Shown here: piece after piece, positions 1-7,127 of the stretch | Layout: each line of letters opens with the position of its first letter | Numbering within the stretch: position 1 is the stretch's first letter | Origin: Bacteroidia bacterium | Lineage (GTDB): Bacteria; Bacteroidota; Bacteroidia; Cytophagales; Cyclobacteriaceae | DNA length: 7,127 bases | Direction: 5' to 3' | Assembly (NCBI GenBank): GCA_012031955.1 | Contig: JAAURZ010000115.1 | Coordinates: 1 to 7,127, forward strand | Translations under genes and position numbers: made by a program | The notes under the pieces: generated by a model | What the model saw: the letters and a program-made list of their open reading frames with translations, nothing else | Told to the model about the DNA's origin: nothing | Databases searched by the model: none

Positions 1-218
1 CATCCCAGCACCTTTTCGTCCATTATATATAAGAGTACCGTCGTGTCGGGCTTGTCGATCAAGTCGCGCACTGCGGTTTCATCAATGCGGGTGCCGTCGA
101 GCAAGTCCGCCTCCGTGGTCCAGCCCTGCCGCGATTCGTCGCCGCGATAGGCCGAATTTACCAGGACTGCGATGTCGGACGCGTCATTGAAATTTGCTTT
201 TCGTACAATAATTGCCAT
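1..218 (-). CDS. GNAT family N-acetyltransferase, N-terminal part (runs off left edge)
   Basis: The first 72 residues of a protein starting MAIIVRKANF are visible and the frame is open to the window edge. The pattern is that of the GNAT fold N-terminus: a first beta strand with IVRKA, a helix through NDASDIAVLVNSAYRG, then the GWTTEADLLDG stretch that I associate with a recurrent GNAT subfamily, and a later strand VLLYIMDEKVLG. Family members transfer an acetyl group from acetyl-CoA to an amine; the acceptor cannot be told here. The acetyl-CoA-binding motif (Q/R-x-x-G-x-G/A) lies beyond the edge, so activity cannot be judged. It is a cytosolic protein with no signal peptide. The start at 218 is chosen because the conserved strand begins directly after it. 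It is divergent from the glycoside hydrolase, with a 104-bp shared upstream gap. The family call is confident; the specific function is unknown. Confidence 0.85.
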   Translation of the reverse strand, partial: MAIIVRKANFNDASDIAVLVNSAYRGDESRQGWTTEADLLDGTRIDETAVRDLIDKPDTTVLLYIMDEKVLG

Positions 219-233
219 GTTGGTGTTTAAAAA

Positions 234-267
234 CTAAAATATTCCGTGATGTTTGGAGTGCACCAAG
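234..267 (-). promoter_or_regulatory. Candidate Bacteroidota-type promoter for the GNAT gene
   Basis: On the minus strand, TATTTTAG (241 to 234) matches the Bacteroidota -7 consensus TAnnTTTG at all but one defined position. TTGG (266 to 263) could serve as the -33 element, with about 22 bases between them. The start codon follows 15 bases after the -7 element, so the leader would be very short. This is a weak pattern match in an AT-rich gap. No comparably convincing promoter was found for the plus-strand hydrolase in the same 104 bp. Confidence 0.2.
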
Positions 268-322
268 TTACCTTCCGAAATTGAAATATTAAAACCATCA
301 CAGCTACCAGAACGCTTACATT

Positions 323-1879
323 ATGAAAAGTGCTTTTCAATTTATACTGCTGTTGTCGTTACTGGCAATGGCCGCTTGCAAAACCAACAACGAGCAGACA
401 GACCTACCGACCTCGAATACCATCGCCTACTATGGCGAAGCATACCGGCCGCAAGTGCACTTTTCTCCCGAAGCCCATTGGATGAACGATCCCAACGGTA
501 TGTTCTTCCTCGATGGCGAGTACCATTTGTTCTATCAATACTATCCCGACAGCACAGTGTGGGGGCCTATGCATTGGGGGCATGCCATCAGCACTGACCT
601 GGTGCACTGGAAGCACATGCAGGTGGCGCTTTATCCCGATTCGCTCGGCTATATTTTTCAGGAAGCGCGGTGGTAGACACCCACAACACCAGCGGTTTCG
701 GTTCCGAGGAGCATCCGCCTGTAGTAGCCATCTTCACTTACCATGACCCCGTGAAAGAGAAAGCCGGTGAAACAAAATTTCAGTCACAGGCGATTGCCTT
801 CAGCACCGACAACGGTCGCACCTGGACGAAGTACGACAAGAACCCTGTGTTGCCGAACCCAGGCATTCGTGATTTCAGAGATCCGAAAGTTACGTGGATG
901 CCCGGCATCGCCAAGTGGGTAATGACGCTCGCCGTGCAGGATCATATCGAGTTCTATGGTTCACCCGACTTGAAGACGTGGCAAAAGCTAAGTGAGTTTG
1001 GCAAGACGGACGGCGGTCACGGCGGCGTGTGGGAATGCCCCGACTTGTTTGAAATGAAAGATGAAAACGGAAAAAGCCGTTACGTGTTGCTGGTAAGTAT
1101 AAATCCAGGCGCTCCCAACGGAGGATCAGGTACACAATATTTTTGTCGGCGATTTTTGATGGAACACGATTTATCTCCGACACGCCCGGTACGAATGCAG
1201 GTTGGATTGACTATGGCCCCGACAATTACGCCGGCGTAACCATCAATAATATACCGGACGGTGATGGCAGGCGCATTTTTATTGGCTGGATGTCGAATTG
1301 GTTATATGCGCAGGCAGTGCCGACAGAACCCTGGCGAAGCGCAATGACTGTGCCTCGCGCGTTGTCACTCAAAACGTCGGCACATTCGCACGTGCTTACT
1401 TCAACGCCTGTGAAAGAACTGGACGGCCTTGTGGAAGCGGAAGCCGAAATAAGCGCAATCGGCGACACCACAGCGTTCCACATATCATCAGGCACGCCAT
1501 ACAGGGTAACAGGATCATTTCCTGGTACAGACTTCATTGTGGAATTGTCCAACGAAAAAGGTAACGTAGTCACGATCGGGTTTGAAAAAGAGAACAACAC
1601 TTTCTATATCGATCGAAGTAAAAGTGGCCATGTTGATTTTTACGAAGATTTTGTCAAACGCATTGAGGCACCGCGTCGAAGCGATTCAGACAATGTCAGC
1701 TTCACGATGATTGTCGATGCGGCTTCTGTTGAAATCTTCTTCGATGAAGGCAGCACCAACCTTGCCGCTGTATTTTTCCCGGACGGATGGCTGAATCAAT
1801 TCAAGGCGTTTGGAAAGCGCGCGCTGTGCAGCGCAACGTGAAGTTGACAGAACTCAAGTCGGCCTGGAGCCGGCCTTGA
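323..1879 (+). CDS. GH32 fructan/sucrose hydrolase, lipoprotein; frame broken by about four single-base indels
   Basis: Family 32 glycoside hydrolases cleave terminal or internal fructosyl linkages in sucrose, inulin or levan with retention. The protein starts with a lipoprotein signal (MKSAFQF, hydrophobic core, AMAAC with Cys19), so it should be anchored in the outer membrane or periplasm. All three catalytic signatures are present. WMNDPNG at residues 53-59 carries nucleophile Asp56. FRDPK carries the transition-state stabiliser, about Asp187. WECPD carries the acid/base, about Glu238. GRRIFIGWMSNW and WRSAMTVPR end the five-bladed propeller, and a C-terminal beta sandwich ends in KLTELKSAW. 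The reading frame changes at T5 (654-658, one T missing), at T5 runs 1140-1144 and 1153-1157 (one extra T each), and near 1811-1818 (one base missing). The net change is zero, and the repaired protein is 518 residues, normal for the family. Read literally it is disrupted: the first frame stops at 676. Substrate preference (exo/endo, levan/inulin) cannot be decided. The GH32 identity is near certain. Confidence 0.93.
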
Positions 1880-1880
1880 A

Positions 1881-2069
1881 TCAGCGTGCAGCGTTTTTCA
1901 GGCTGAAAATTTTCAGCCAAAATCGCACATAGAACGAAACGCCGGTGTTGTCGCGCATGCGCTTTGCCGGAGTCGTCGCACCCTCGTAGCCGGGCATCAT
2001 CCTCGGATCAACCATGCCATTCATAGTAAATAAAGAGGCCCTTCTAAAAAAATCATTGTTGGCTTTCAT
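1881..2069 (-). CDS. Doubtful small ORF of 62 codons in the convergent gap
   Basis: The minus-strand frame begins ATG at 2069 (a GTG directly upstream at 2072 is also possible) and ends with TGA next to the hydrolase stop on the other strand. The predicted protein starts MKANNDFFRRASLF and ends WLKIFSLKNAAR. It is basic and methionine-rich in its first half. It has no signal peptide, no clear membrane segment and no motif that I recognise. Its last codons are written by the 18-bp palindrome at 1901-1918, which suggests that part of the frame may be an accident of that structure. The gap is otherwise non-coding. It could be a genuine small protein, a gene remnant or chance. Confidence 0.2.
   Translation of the reverse strand: MKANNDFFRRASLFTMNGMVDPRMMPGYEGATTPAKRMRDNTGVSFYVRFWLKIFSLKNAAR
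1901..1918. repeat. 18-bp perfect palindrome 22 bp after the GH32 stop; possible 3' hairpin
   Basis: GGCTGAAAATTTTCAGCC is identical to its reverse complement. As RNA it could fold into a 7-bp stem with an AATT loop just downstream of the hydrolase stop, a natural place for a terminator or 3'-stabilising hairpin. It lacks a proper U tract on either strand: AAAATCG follows on plus and TGAAAAACG on minus. It is therefore not a textbook Rho-independent terminator. The 7-mer TTTTCAG and its complement CTGAAAA alternate three times between 1895 and 1916, so two overlapping hairpins are possible. Confidence 0.5.
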
Positions 2070-2086
2070 CACATTAATCAGTTATC

Positions 2087-2102
2087 GTGAAACATGTTTC
2101 AC
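2087..2102. promoter_or_regulatory. 16-bp perfect palindrome, operator-like
   Basis: GTGAAACATGTTTCAC equals its own reverse complement, and the symmetry stops exactly at its ends (C at 2086, A at 2103). The two halves, GTGAAACA and TGTTTCAC, are the half-sites of the universal ParB site parS (TGTTTCAC then GTGAAACA) but in swapped order, so it is not a canonical parS. Length and symmetry suit a dimeric helix-turn-helix regulator. No regulator gene is in view and the site sits between convergent genes, so a role is uncertain. Confidence 0.35.
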
Positions 2103-2252
2103 ACTGCAATTTTACGACAGTTATCTCGCAACGGTGTAAAGATGTAATGTTACTTCACTTTGCGATTGTTCAACCCGTTGTGGCCGGTGTTTTCAGCAAA
2201 CGATTGTGGTGATCCTTTTTTGTTAATCAAGAGCCCTATGAAGTGAAGTTGT

Positions 2253-2294
2253 AAAAAAGTGGAAGCAGCCACACCCATGTGCGAGCTGCTATCC
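2253..2294 (-). terminator. Rho-independent terminator of the efflux operon
   Basis: Read on the minus strand, a hairpin is followed by a T run. GGA pairs with TCC (one bulged base), AGCAGC pairs with GCTGCT, and CACA pairs with TGTG across a four-base TGGG loop, with a three-base bulge (TCG) on one side. Then comes AC and TTTTTT (2258 to 2253). It lies about 75 bp downstream of the permease stop codon, in the correct orientation to end the channel-adaptor-permease transcript. On the plus strand the hairpin has no T run, so it should act in one direction only. Confidence 0.68.
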
Positions 2295-2367
2295 ACAGTA
2301 ACAGGGAATTCCCAATCACCAATCTTCACCCTGCAGTATTCCCCGGTTTTTTAGTCGCCCTTAACGC

Positions 2368-5300
2368 TTACAATATGGTTGTGCCGGGGGCCATGGGCTC
2401 GCTGACCACCGGAACGAGCGCGACTGTTTTCTTGGGCGAAAGTTTTTCCTTCAACCTGTCGACGACATAATACGCCATCGGCACTACAAACACCGTGAGC
2501 ATGAGCGAAGACAGCAACCCGCCGATCATTACCGTAGCCAGCCCGTTTTTCCATTCCGATCCGGCGCCGCTGGCAAGCGCAATGGGAAGCATGCCTATCA
2601 CCATTGCGATGGTGGTCATAAGAATTGGGCGAAGCCGCGCCTTGCCTGCTTCGAGCAATGCGTCGTAGGTGCTGAGCCCCTCTTCCTTCTTGTGGTTCGT
2701 AAAGTCGACCAGCAATATACCATTCTTCATTACCAGTCCGATCAGCATAATGATGCCGAGCATGGTGAATATACTAAGCGTACTCATGGCGAGGTTAAGG
2801 GCGATGAACGCGCCTATCAATGCGACGGGTACCGAGAACAATACCACGAATGGATACACAAAATTATCGTACAGCGCCACCATCACGAGGTACACCAGCA
2901 GCAGGGCTGTGCCGAGTGCGATGCCCAGGGCTTTGAACGAATCAGTCTGCCTTTCAAAGTCGCCGGTCCATTTCGCTTCCACCGACGCCGGCAACGGATT
3001 TTGTTCAAGCGACTCGTTGATGTTCCTGGCAAGTGTACCGGACGTTACGCCAAGCACATTGCTCTTGATGGTCACCGATGTCCGTCGGTCTTTGCGTTCG
3101 AGCATCGAAGGTCCGCTGCCTTGCTTGAGTGTGGCGAACTGCGATAGTGCTACCTGTTCGCCTTTGCCGTTTACGAAGCTGATGTTCTCCACGTCGATTG
3201 GGTTGTTGCGATCAAATTCGTCGAACCTTACATTGATATCGTATTCGTTGTTTCCTTCCCGGAATTTTGCGTCCGTATTTCCAGCGTAAGCATTCTGCAT
3301 TGTGGAGCCTACTTGTGCGATGCTCAATCCAAGTTGCGCAAGCTTCTCACGATCAATGTCGATAGCCAGTTCCGGGTTTCCTTCCTCCACGCTCACCGAT
3401 ACGTCGTTGGCACCGGGCATGTTCTTGATGCGGGTCGATAGCGCTGTGGCGGCGGCCATGAGTGCCTCTTTGTCTTCACTGTTCAAGACAAGTTGTATCG
3501 GCTCTTCCGACTGTGTGATACCGATCACAATTGAGTTGACCTTCAGGCCGGGGTATGATGATTCGAGATCCTTTTTTACTTTCAGCATGAAATCCTTTGA
3601 ACTGCGAGTCCGTTCATGCACACCCACAAGACCGACCACCAGTTTCGCTCTTGTTTTCCTGGCCGATCGTGGCCACAAGCGCCGATGTGCTGGCGCCGCC
3701 AATGTTTGAAAACACCGTTTTTACTTCCGGCTGCGACAACAAATAGTTCTCGATCGACAGGGTGCGGATATTGTTTTCAGTAAGCGTGGTTCGCTTGTCG
3801 TACTCCAGCTTCAACTGGATCTTACCGCGATCGCCCGATGCTACCATTTCCTGGCCGAGAATACCCATGCGCATCACCACGCCGGTCACGACGAAGGTTG
3901 CGATGACCGCCACAGCGGTAACGAGTTTGTGACGCAACGTCCACTGAAGTTGCCGGGTGTAAGCAGCAGTGAGTCGATCCAGCATGGCCTCGAAAGACAG
4001 CAGAAACCGGTGGAAGTAGTTCGCGCGGTTCAAATGTACCACGCTGCCGAAGCGTGACGCCAGCAATGGCGTAAGCGTGTAACACACAAACAAGCTCATG
4101 AGCGTCGATACTACGATGGTGACCGAGTATTGCCTGAGCACGTCGCCAATAATGGTGTCGATCATCGCGATAGGTGCAAACACGACCACGTCCACAAGTG
4201 TGATGGCCATTGCCGAGAACCCGATCTCTTTGCGGCCATCCAACGTGGCCCGTACCTTGTCTTTGCCCATGTGCAGGTGACGGTGAATGTTTTCGAGCAC
4301 CACGATGGAATCGTCGACAAGGATGCCGATCACGAGCGACATGGCGAGCAGCGTCATCAGGTTGAGTGAGTAACCGAACAGGTACATCGCAATAAAGGTG
4401 GACAACAACGACGCCGGTATGGCTACGAGCACGATGATCGAATCGCGGATGCTGTGCAGGAACAACAGCATAACGGCAGCGACAAGGATTACGGCGATGA
4501 TGAGGTCGTGGGTTACAGCGTCGGCCGCTTCGAGCGTAAACTCGGAAGTGTCGTCTGCGATAATGATATGCACATCCTCAGCTTTGTACTTTTCTTCGAT
4601 GGCCGCAATTTTCTTGCGCAGGCTGGCGCTGATGAGCACGGCGTTGGCATTGCTTTGCTTTTTTATGCTGATGCCAATGCCTTCTTTGCCATTGAACCGG
4701 TTGATCGCTTGCTGGTCTTTACTTCCGTCAATCACGTCAGCCACGTCTTCAACACGCACAGGGCTGCCCGCGATGCTGGCCACCACCAGTTTCCTGATCT
4801 GGTCAACGGACGAAAATTTTCCAGCCATCCGTACCGTGATCTGGTCTTCACGGTCTTTCACTTTTCCGGTGGGGAAATCGAGGTTGGCGGAGTTGACGGC
4901 GTTGGTTACCTGTAAAAGAGAAAGCCCGTAGTGAATCAGCTTGTTCTTGTCCACGTTCACCTTAATCTCGCGCTCCTGGCCTCCGAGTAGTCGCGTTTCG
5001 CCGATGCCTTCTATTTGCTGAATCTGCGGCAGTATCTCGTCTTCCACGAGTTCAAATACGTCGCGTGCGTTCATGGACGAAACCACGGTGAGTTCAAGAA
5101 CCGGCCTGTCGCTGGGCGACACGCGCGCTATTGACGGCGACTCGACATCTTCGGGAAGCGTATTCAGTATGTTGTTGATCTTGCGTTGCGCTTCCTGCTC
5201 TTTCATCTCCAGGTCTGTACCAACCGAGAACTCGACAACGATCATGGAAACCCCTTCGTATGATTGCGCCAGCACACTCTTCACGCGGTCGAGCGCGGAT

Positions 5301-5512
5301 ACTACGTCTTCCACTTTTTTTGTTACACTTTGCTCTACTTCACTGGGCGCCGCGCCCGGGTAGGGCGTGGTGATTACCAGAGTAGGCACCTCCATCGGCG
5401 GCAGCAGTTCGTAGCGGAGCGTGGTGTAACAGTAGAACCCGCCCAGCATCAGCACCGCGAAAATCACAATGATGATCGAGGGCCTTTTGATAGATATTTC
5501 AGTTAAACTCAT
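2368..5512 (-). CDS. RND efflux permease, HAE1/AcrB-like inner-membrane pump subunit; one frameshift
   Basis: This is the proton-driven inner-membrane subunit of a tripartite multidrug-type exporter. The N-terminus SLTEISIKRPSIIIVIF is typical, with the first membrane helix at about 12-30. A periplasmic porter/docking domain follows. Helices TM2-6 lie around 335-490, with the proton-relay pair Asp400-Asp401 in IGILVDDSIVVLEN, and TM7 is near 530-550. The second half repeats the plan, with the conserved TM10 lysine (about Lys929) in GLVMKNGILLVDF. The Asp-Asp-Lys set points to the HAE1 drug/amphiphile group rather than the heavy-metal group. The frame slips by one base around 3646-3657 (near residue 620, second porter domain): one frame runs GQENK and the next resumes AKLVVGLV. 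Removing one base gives 1047 residues, the family norm. Read literally, the first frame stops at 3614. It starts 18 bp after the adaptor stop and is third in its operon. Substrate is unknown. Confidence 0.95.
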
Positions 5513-5530
5513 AATACTTTGTTTTGACTT

Positions 5531-6586
5531 TTAGCGAATGATTTCAATGTGGGTGCCTTCCGCCAGGTTGATCTGTCCACTCGTTGCTACAATGTCGCCG
5601 GGCTGCAACCCTGACAATACTTCTACGGTCTCGCTGTTGGCAAAGCCCGTCACAATTGAGCGGAGCGTTGCCACGTTGTTCCGGATCACAAATACCTGCG
5701 GATTTTTGGTCGACCCGAGCAACGCTGCCCGCGGCGCTATCAGCGTAGCAGCTTGCAGGTCTTTTGCAACGGAAGCCGTACCGTATATGCCGGCACGCAG
5801 CACCATGTCGCGCCGGTGGTTGTCTACCAGTATTTTCACGGCATAGCCATGCGCGGCATCACCACGGGCTGCGATGTAGTCCACCTTGCCGGTAATCACT
5901 TCGCCGGCATACACGTCGGTGCGGATTGCGATATTGTCGCCGAGCTTGAAGAGCGCAATTTCTTTTCAGGTATGGTGATCTCCAGTTTCAGTTTCGAGAG
6001 ATCGGTGATGCGGGCTACGGCGGCGCCACCAACCACGGAGCCTTTCTCCACATCTTTGTACGTGATGGTGCCGGCGAAAGGCGCTTCAAGTCTGCTCAGG
6101 CTTATCTGCTTGGCGAGGTGCTTCAGTTGCGATTCGGCGTTCTTGAGGTTCAACCAGTAGTTGTCGATTTGCAATTGGCTTACGCCGCCGCCTGCCGCCG
6201 CGTTCTTGTAACGCTCATAGTTCTTCCTGGCCGTTTCATAGCTCGCCTGTGCCGAAGGATACTGGGCTTGGAGGAGCTCGTCGTCTACCTGGCAACAGTC
6301 GTTGTCCTTTCGCTACAAGTTCGCCTTCATTAAAGTATACGCCTACGGCTTCTCCTTGTATCTGTGGCACGATCATCACCTCGCGGTACGCGGCAAACGT
6401 GCCGGTGTAGGTGAACGTTCTCGCGAGTTCCTGCAGCATGACGGTGTCCGCTTTTACCAGGATTTTTCTCGCCGGGTTGAGACGGTAAATGTTTCCTTCC
6501 ACTTCAGCCTTGTTGCTGAAGAGCTTGATCGCAGTGCCTGCAATGAGGGCCACTACAATTCCTGTTACGATAATTTTGGTTTTCAT
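5531..6586 (-). CDS. Periplasmic adaptor (membrane fusion protein) of the RND efflux pump; two frameshifts
   Basis: HlyD/AcrA-type adaptor that bridges the permease and the outer-membrane channel. MKTKIIVTGIVVALIAG at the N-terminus is a signal anchor (hydrophobic 5-20) with no lipobox cysteine. The first lipoyl half is around 70-102 (VPQIQGEAVGVYFNEGELV). A helical hairpin spans about 103-160, rich in Gln, Asn and Ala. The second lipoyl half contains LEAPFAGTI (166-174). A beta barrel follows, then a membrane-proximal domain ending LAEGTHIEIIR. Two single-base errors break the frame: an extra C at 6291-6292 (after residue 98; corrected reading LLQVDDELL) and a missing A in the run at 5963-5966 (about residue 208; corrected reading PEKEIALF). 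They cancel, giving 351 residues, normal for the family. It sits 34 bp after the channel gene and 18 bp before the permease. No Shine-Dalgarno motif precedes the ATG, as usual in Bacteroidota. Confidence 0.94.
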
Positions 6587-6620
6587 ATTTGTTTGTTTAC
6601 TGGTGTTGTGGTTATAGTCC

Positions 6621-7127
6621 TTAGTTTTCGAGCGCCAACGTTCCGCTGGCTTTTTTCCATGCGAGCTCCGCGAGTTTCAGATTCAGCAAGGCCGTGGTAT
6701 AATTGGTGCGTGCGCCCGACAGGTCGTTTTGCGCGTTCAGCAGATCCGTCATGGTGGTGAGACCGCTTTCGAATTCCGTTTGTGCGCTGGCAAATAGCTG
6801 TTCCGCAAGGTCGAGGCTGCGCTTGCTGCTTTCCGCCTGTGCCAGGTTGGACGCATAGCTGGTGCGTGCGTCTTCCAGCTCTTTGCCGGCCATGCTCCTC
6901 ATCATCGACAGCGTATTCACATGGCGGCGCACCGCGACCTGCTTTTGCTTGACGCTGAAGTTTCGCTGAAAGCCGTCGAACACAGGTATCTTGAGCGACA
7001 TGCCTACATAGCGGTTGCTGATCCAATCGTTGTTCAATTGCTTGCCCGGAGCAAATTCGTCGTAATAGCCGGCGTAGCCCATGCTCATCGTGGCAGTGAG
7101 GGTAGGGTAGAAGGACGCGCGGCGATT
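6621..7127 (-). CDS. TolC-family outer-membrane efflux channel, C-terminal part (runs off right edge)
   Basis: The last 168 residues are visible, open to the window edge, in one unbroken frame. TolC-family trimers form a beta barrel in the outer membrane and a long alpha-helical duct in the periplasm, through which the pump's substrate leaves the cell. The visible part is the second structural repeat. Strand segments come first (ASFYPTLTATMSMGY and VGMSLKIPVFDGFQR, where the IPVFDG turn is characteristic). Two long helices follow, with EFESGLTTMTDLLNAQNDL and a terminal helix ending WKKASGTLALEN. The family norm is about 420-490 residues, so the signal peptide and first repeat lie beyond 7127. 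It is upstream of the adaptor on the same strand with a 34-bp gap, so it is the first visible gene of the operon. No frameshift was found in this gene. Confidence 0.94.
   Translation of the reverse strand, partial: NRRASFYPTLTATMSMGYAGYYDEFAPGKQLNNDWISNRYVGMSLKIPVFDGFQRNFSVKQKQVAVRRHVNTLSMMRSMAGKELEDARTSYASNLAQAESSKRSLDLAEQLFASAQTEFESGLTTMTDLLNAQNDLSGARTNYTTALLNLKLAELAWKKASGTLALEN

Larger units (their letters stand above)
2073..2367. other. Non-coding convergent intergenic stretch
   Basis: About 295 bp between the doubtful small ORF and the end of the RND permease carry no credible gene on either strand. It is more AT-rich than the flanking genes. It contains the 16-bp palindrome at 2087-2102 and the permease-operon terminator at 2253-2294. 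A short palindrome GGGAATTCCC lies at 2304-2313. No tRNA or other known structured RNA was recognised. Confidence 0.6.

Noticed and set aside
253..597. 114-codon plus-strand frame beginning upstream of the GH32 start
   Set aside because: It overlaps the signal peptide and the WMNDPNG region in the wrong frame and has no recognisable features.
654..1157. Programmed ribosomal frameshifting or phase variation at the T5 runs in the GH32 gene
   Set aside because: Runs of five are short for phase variation. Several slips in both directions would be needed in one message, and the same defect appears in unrelated genes of the window. Sequence error explains all of them.
2152..2249. 9-bp inverted repeat ACTTCACTT (2152-2160) / AAGTGAAGT (2241-2249), resembling ends of a small mobile element
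   Set aside because: There is no transposase, no target-site duplication and no further similarity beyond nine bases. The internal 80 bp show no structure. Chance is sufficient.
2304..2352. Possible plus-strand terminator: GGGAAT paired with ATTCCC and followed by TTTTTT at 2347-2352
   Set aside because: The loop would be 28 bases with only a six-pair stem, and CGG separates the stem from the T run. It is more than 400 bp from the hydrolase stop. Too weak to list.
2669..3289. Long plus-strand open frames opposite the permease, also at 2692-3147 and 4398-4931
   Set aside because: They are antisense shadows of the RND permease, whose motifs and length are unambiguous. Their translations show no recognisable domain.
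6583..7026. 147-codon minus-strand frame overlapping the TolC-family gene
   Set aside because: It is an alternative frame of the channel gene, rich in Arg, Gln and His, with no domain. The real frame carries clear TolC-family helices and the IPVFDG turn.
1..7127. CRISPR arrays, tRNA/rRNA genes, insertion sequences, attachment sites
   Set aside because: Reading both strands found no regularly spaced repeats, no cloverleaf with a TTCGA-type T loop, no transposase or integrase motifs and no terminal repeats with duplications.

Overview
The window looks like chromosomal DNA of a member of the Bacteroidota, possibly from the Cytophagia/Chitinophagia side. This is inferred from the protein families, from AT-rich start contexts without Shine-Dalgarno motifs, from a lipoprotein glycoside hydrolase of the family 32 type, and from a base composition near 50% GC. 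The exact taxon cannot be read from the sequence.

Layout: (1) At the left edge, on the minus strand, is the N-terminal part of a GNAT-family N-acetyltransferase. (2) Facing away from it across a 104-bp gap is a plus-strand family 32 glycoside hydrolase (fructan/sucrose hydrolase) with a lipoprotein signal peptide. All three catalytic motifs are present, but the reading frame is broken by about four single-base indels. (3) A convergent gap of about 490 bp follows. It holds an 18-bp palindrome just after the hydrolase, a doubtful 62-codon minus-strand ORF, a 16-bp perfect palindrome, and a convincing Rho-independent terminator for the operon arriving from the right. (4) The right two thirds is a minus-strand operon for a tripartite RND efflux pump in the order outer-membrane channel (TolC family, partial at the right edge), periplasmic adaptor (MFP), inner-membrane RND permease. 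The intergenic gaps are 34 and 18 bp.

How the genes work together: the permease uses the proton gradient to drive export, the adaptor bridges the periplasm, and the TolC-like protein forms the outer-membrane exit duct. The hydrolase is an outer-membrane or periplasmic lipoprotein that would release fructose from sucrose or fructans; nothing in view ties it to the pump.

The strongest unusual signal is technical. Three of the five protein genes carry single-base frameshifts, about seven in total, mostly at short homopolymers. Correcting them restores full-length, motif-complete proteins of normal size (518, 351 and 1047 residues). This fits uncorrected long-read consensus errors better than gene decay. 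I see no sign of a new defence, mobile or biosynthetic system. The most interesting biological leftovers are the two perfect palindromes in the convergent gap.
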